34,119 nt of DNA from a virus: the IMG/VR virus record IMGVR_UViG_3300042154_001974, positions 1 to 34,119 of that record. One strand, 5' to 3'. The notes under the pieces are model-generated. The model did not search any database, was not told the DNA's origin, and worked only from the letters and a program-made list of their open reading frames with translations. The translations under genes and the position numbers were made by a program. How positions within the stretch are numbered: position 1 is the first letter of the stretch; each line of letters starts with the position of its first letter. Below are positions 31,762-34,119 of the stretch, piece after piece.

Positions 31762-33819
31762 ATGACGCGATTATCCAATATATTACAAGAAGTTTTGCTA
31801 AGAGAATACACAGAAAAGACAATAAATGATACTATTGCTAGATGGGGTATTGATTCTAATGATAAAGCCGCTGTTAATGCTGCTCGTCAATTAATTCAAC
31901 AATTTGATCAAAAGAAATCATCATTAGCACAGAAACTAGACATAATTGTACTACCAGATGATTTAAAACAAAATAATAATTATCTTAACATTGATAAGTA
32001 TTCTTACAATGATATGGTAAACTTACTTAAGTCTTTACCTCAAAACGAGGAGAAAATTAAGAAAGAAGCCATTAAGAAATTTGTTGATAAAGAGCAAATA
32101 GACAAAACTACAGCTCAATCATACGTGGCTCGCTTCATGAATAAGAAGAAAGATTTAAAGTATGCTGTTGAGAATGGTACTGAAGATGAAAGATTCACTA
32201 AGGAGGAAGTTAAGAAATTTATACCTGCTCGTTTGTTAGCTAATGATTTATATTTAGATCCTCGTAATTACAGATGGCAAAGTTTAGAGCAAATGCTAGA
32301 TGCTTTATTTCCAACACAAATTAAAGTTGGAGAGGAAGGTGAAAACTTAGCTGAAACTGACGCTGATAAGATATATAGTAAAGGAGATATTGAGGTTTAT
32401 AAGTGTGATGAAGTACATAAGTGTATTCAATACAATCCTACAGTAGCATCAACTAACAGAAAAAAATATGGTTGGTGTGTCGCACAACCCGGAAATACTA
32501 ACTACGATTATTATCGATTCAAAGAAGAAGCACCTACATTTTATTTTATTTTTGATCGTAGTAAAACATCAGCTCCTGAACATTCTTATTTTGATGATCC
32601 GTACCATGCAATCGCTTTGCAAGCTAATGCTGATGGTAAATCATATGTAGTCACTAATGCTGATAATGCTGGAGATAATAAAGCCGCTAGTTGGGATGAT
32701 ATATCTAAAATTGTTCCTGCTGACACTTGGGCTAAAATTAAAAACTTAAAAGAATTATTCAAACCAGTAGCGTTATCAGGTAGTGAACGTGCTAGAAAGT
32801 TTGCTCAAGGTAAAAATTTATCTGTTGATGAATTTAAGGAATTAACTCAAGATGAGAAAATAATGTATGTTCAAGCTAAAGCAATGAAAAACGCTTTGAA
32901 ACAAGACATACTAAGCATATTACCTAAATATAAGATTTCACTTGAAGGTAGAACTACTACTTTAGCTAATATTGCTATTGATAGTGGTCAAAAATTCACT
33001 TACGCTGACTTAAAAGATTATCCATCATTAGCTAGTCGTTATGCTATATATCGTTTTAGACATACAGACTATAGTAAAACACCTATACCATTACCTTTCA
33101 TTCAGTATCTAGATGAGCCTGCTAAGGAAAAGTATATGGATGCTTATGATAATGTTTTATCTCTTGAGTTAGTAGAAAAATATTTTGGAGAAAAATCATC
33201 TAAGGAGTTTGTTAAGAAACATCTTAAAGAATTAGATTACTTACCTCCATCTGCTATCAAGTACATTGATAATGATAAATTAAAAAATTTATTTTCAATA
33301 TATAGTAAGTTATTTGTTAACTGGAAATTTGGAGAAAATCTTAATCCTGATGAAGAGAAAATGGCTACATTTTTTGATTCACCAAACCAAGATGTAGATC
33401 CTGCTCCTATTTTAGCTAAACAGTGGCTTACATTATCACCACAAGAAAGAAAAACATTACTTGATCTAGCTAATAAGGTGAATGGGGATCAAAAATACTT
33501 AACAATGCTTTACGCATTACCATTCTTTATCCAATCAGGAGGAAACTATTATACTCTACTACCAGTAGAAGAAACTGAAGGACGTTACACAAATTGGGTA
33601 TTATTAGATAGTAATGGTAAAGTAGTAGAATCAAATATTGATGGTGATGAATCATTCATTAATGATGAAAGTATAAGTGGAGGATATTTCTCAGACAATG
33701 AATCACCTAAACGTGTTTATAGCGCTAAAGAAGTAACACTTAATGGCTCACCTGCCTCTAGTGTGTTAAAAGAAGAAGCGGATAGGTTAAAACAATTAGC
33801 TAATATCAAGAATGATTAA
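31762..33819 (+). CDS. Tagged 685-residue protein with GWCVA...FYFIFD motif
   Basis: A 685-residue protein. Residues 1-15 (MTRLSNILQEVLLRE) are the recurring N-terminal peptide with two L-x-E steps. Residues 20-160 are helical and Lys/Glu-rich. Residues 200-300 hold a domain with GWCVAQPGNTNYDYY (W238, C239), FKEEAPTFYFIFDRSK and HAIALQA; I have seen similar G-W-C-x-A then F-Y-F-I patterns in large-phage proteins but know no name. The second half is helical, with a beta-rich end (GNYYTLLPVEETEGRYTNWV). No catalytic signature is certain; Cys239 is a candidate. It has its own promoter-like octamer after a terminator. Its end overlaps the next tagged gene by eight bases. Confidence 0.68.
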   Translation: MTRLSNILQEVLLREYTEKTINDTIARWGIDSNDKAAVNAARQLIQQFDQKKSSLAQKLDIIVLPDDLKQNNNYLNIDKYSYNDMVNLLKSLPQNEEKIKKEAIKKFVDKEQIDKTTAQSYVARFMNKKKDLKYAVENGTEDERFTKEEVKKFIPARLLANDLYLDPRNYRWQSLEQMLDALFPTQIKVGEEGENLAETDADKIYSKGDIEVYKCDEVHKCIQYNPTVASTNRKKYGWCVAQPGNTNYDYYRFKEEAPTFYFIFDRSKTSAPEHSYFDDPYHAIALQANADGKSYVVTNADNAGDNKAASWDDISKIVPADTWAKIKNLKELFKPVALSGSERARKFAQGKNLSVDEFKELTQDEKIMYVQAKAMKNALKQDILSILPKYKISLEGRTTTLANIAIDSGQKFTYADLKDYPSLASRYAIYRFRHTDYSKTPIPLPFIQYLDEPAKEKYMDAYDNVLSLELVEKYFGEKSSKEFVKKHLKELDYLPPSAIKYIDNDKLKNLFSIYSKLFVNWKFGENLNPDEEKMATFFDSPNQDVDPAPILAKQWLTLSPQERKTLLDLANKVNGDQKYLTMLYALPFFIQSGGNYYTLLPVEETEGRYTNWVLLDSNGKVVESNIDGDESFINDESISGGYFSDNESPKRVYSAKEVTLNGSPASSVLKEEADRLKQLANIKND

Positions 33820-34119
33820 ACTAACAGAAATATTAAACGAGTACAAAGTAAACAAACCTACTACTTACAAGTATAAGGTAGGTGAAATTGTACGTGAATT
33901 ATATGGTGATGAAGAATCATGTAAAATATTAGATAGAAGACCTAATTGGGAAGCGGTAATATCAAATCCCACTAATCGGGAATATATATTTCAACATCCA
34001 TATGAAGATGATAATACAATAAATGAACCTTGGTATTTGATTCAATGGTTAGAGCATAATAAAGATGCTAGTCCAACATGGTGGACAGAAGAAGAATTAC
34101 AACCATATAACAATATTGA
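33812..34119 (+). CDS. Tagged protein, partial at window end
   Basis: An ATG at 33812 within the end of the 685-residue gene opens a frame of 102 codons that is still open at the last base. It begins MIKLTEILNEYKVNKPTTYK, again the recurring peptide with an L-x-E step at residues 8-10. The body is rich in acidic and aromatic residues (RRPNWEAVISNPTNREYIFQ, then NEPWYLIQWLEHNK and SPTWWTEEEL), suggesting a small SH3-like or beta fold. No family recognised. The shared start peptide is the main evidence that the frame is real. Confidence 0.65.
   Translation, partial: MIKLTEILNEYKVNKPTTYKYKVGEIVRELYGDEESCKILDRRPNWEAVISNPTNREYIFQHPYEDDNTINEPWYLIQWLEHNKDASPTWWTEEELQPYNNI

Noticed and set aside
1-34119. 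tRNA genes, CRISPR arrays, insertion sequences or attachment sites
   Set aside because: Gaps are all under about 90 bases and almost every base is coding; no cloverleaf, repeat-spacer pattern, transposase or terminal inverted repeat was seen.

Overview
The window is a densely packed part of a large contractile-tailed (T4-like) bacteriophage genome. All credible genes lie on the + strand, and many start and stop codons overlap. Composition is AT-rich. None of the starts I inspected has a clear Shine-Dalgarno motif; A/T-rich leaders precede them instead. That fits a Bacteroidetes host (for example a flavobacterium), but cyanobacterial or other marine hosts cannot be excluded from sequence alone.

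Layout. Bases 1-1929 hold the end of one gene, an HD-domain phosphohydrolase, a small membrane/coiled-coil protein and a gp55-like late sigma factor. Bases 1974-19285 form the baseplate/tail module: a small conserved protein, a gp5-like hub with a C39-like cysteine peptidase domain, a spike-like protein, a long hydrophobic helical protein (candidate tape measure), gp25, gp6, a DNRLRE-like protein, a 1784-residue baseplate/fibre protein with a LamG-like segment, and three further structural proteins, two of them paralogous. Bases 19285-21883 hold a ParB-like protein, a GIY-YIG nuclease, a gp61-like primase and a PD-(D/E)XK nuclease. Bases 21912-34119 are an accessory region. It contains a nucleotidyltransferase-metallopeptidase fusion, a HAD phosphatase, a zinc-ribbon protein, a ferritin-like protein, a candidate holin, a GH19 endolysin, a DEDDy exonuclease and many small proteins of unknown function.

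Main discovery candidate. At least eight otherwise unrelated proteins begin with nearly the same short peptide, of the form M-[IVT]-[KR]-L-x-x-I-L-x-E or a close variant such as MNELLDILNE or MKLIDALLLE. Several more begin with a basic amphipathic helix ending in [LI]-x-E. In T4, a short N-terminal capsid-targeting sequence ending in an [LI]-x-E site directs internal proteins and Alt into the prohead, where the gp21 protease removes it. I infer that these genes encode a set of capsid-packaged, probably co-injected proteins. The cargo would include a ParB-like domain, an NMNAT-like nucleotidyltransferase fused to a zincin and DUF5661-like tail, an EF-hand/dockerin-loop protein, a Cys-rich protein, basic DNA-binding-like proteins and a 685-residue protein with a GWCVA motif. 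One paralogous pair exists in tagged and untagged form. The protease is not in the window, so the idea is untested here.

Regulation. A TATTTAT[AC] octamer sits 3-19 bases before the start codon in most of the true intergenic gaps. It is the reverse complement of the T4 late promoter core TATAAATA, and it occurs in a genome that carries a gp55-like sigma factor. Two hairpin-plus-T-run terminators flank the exonuclease/WYL_2-like gene pair at about 30.45-31.73 kb.
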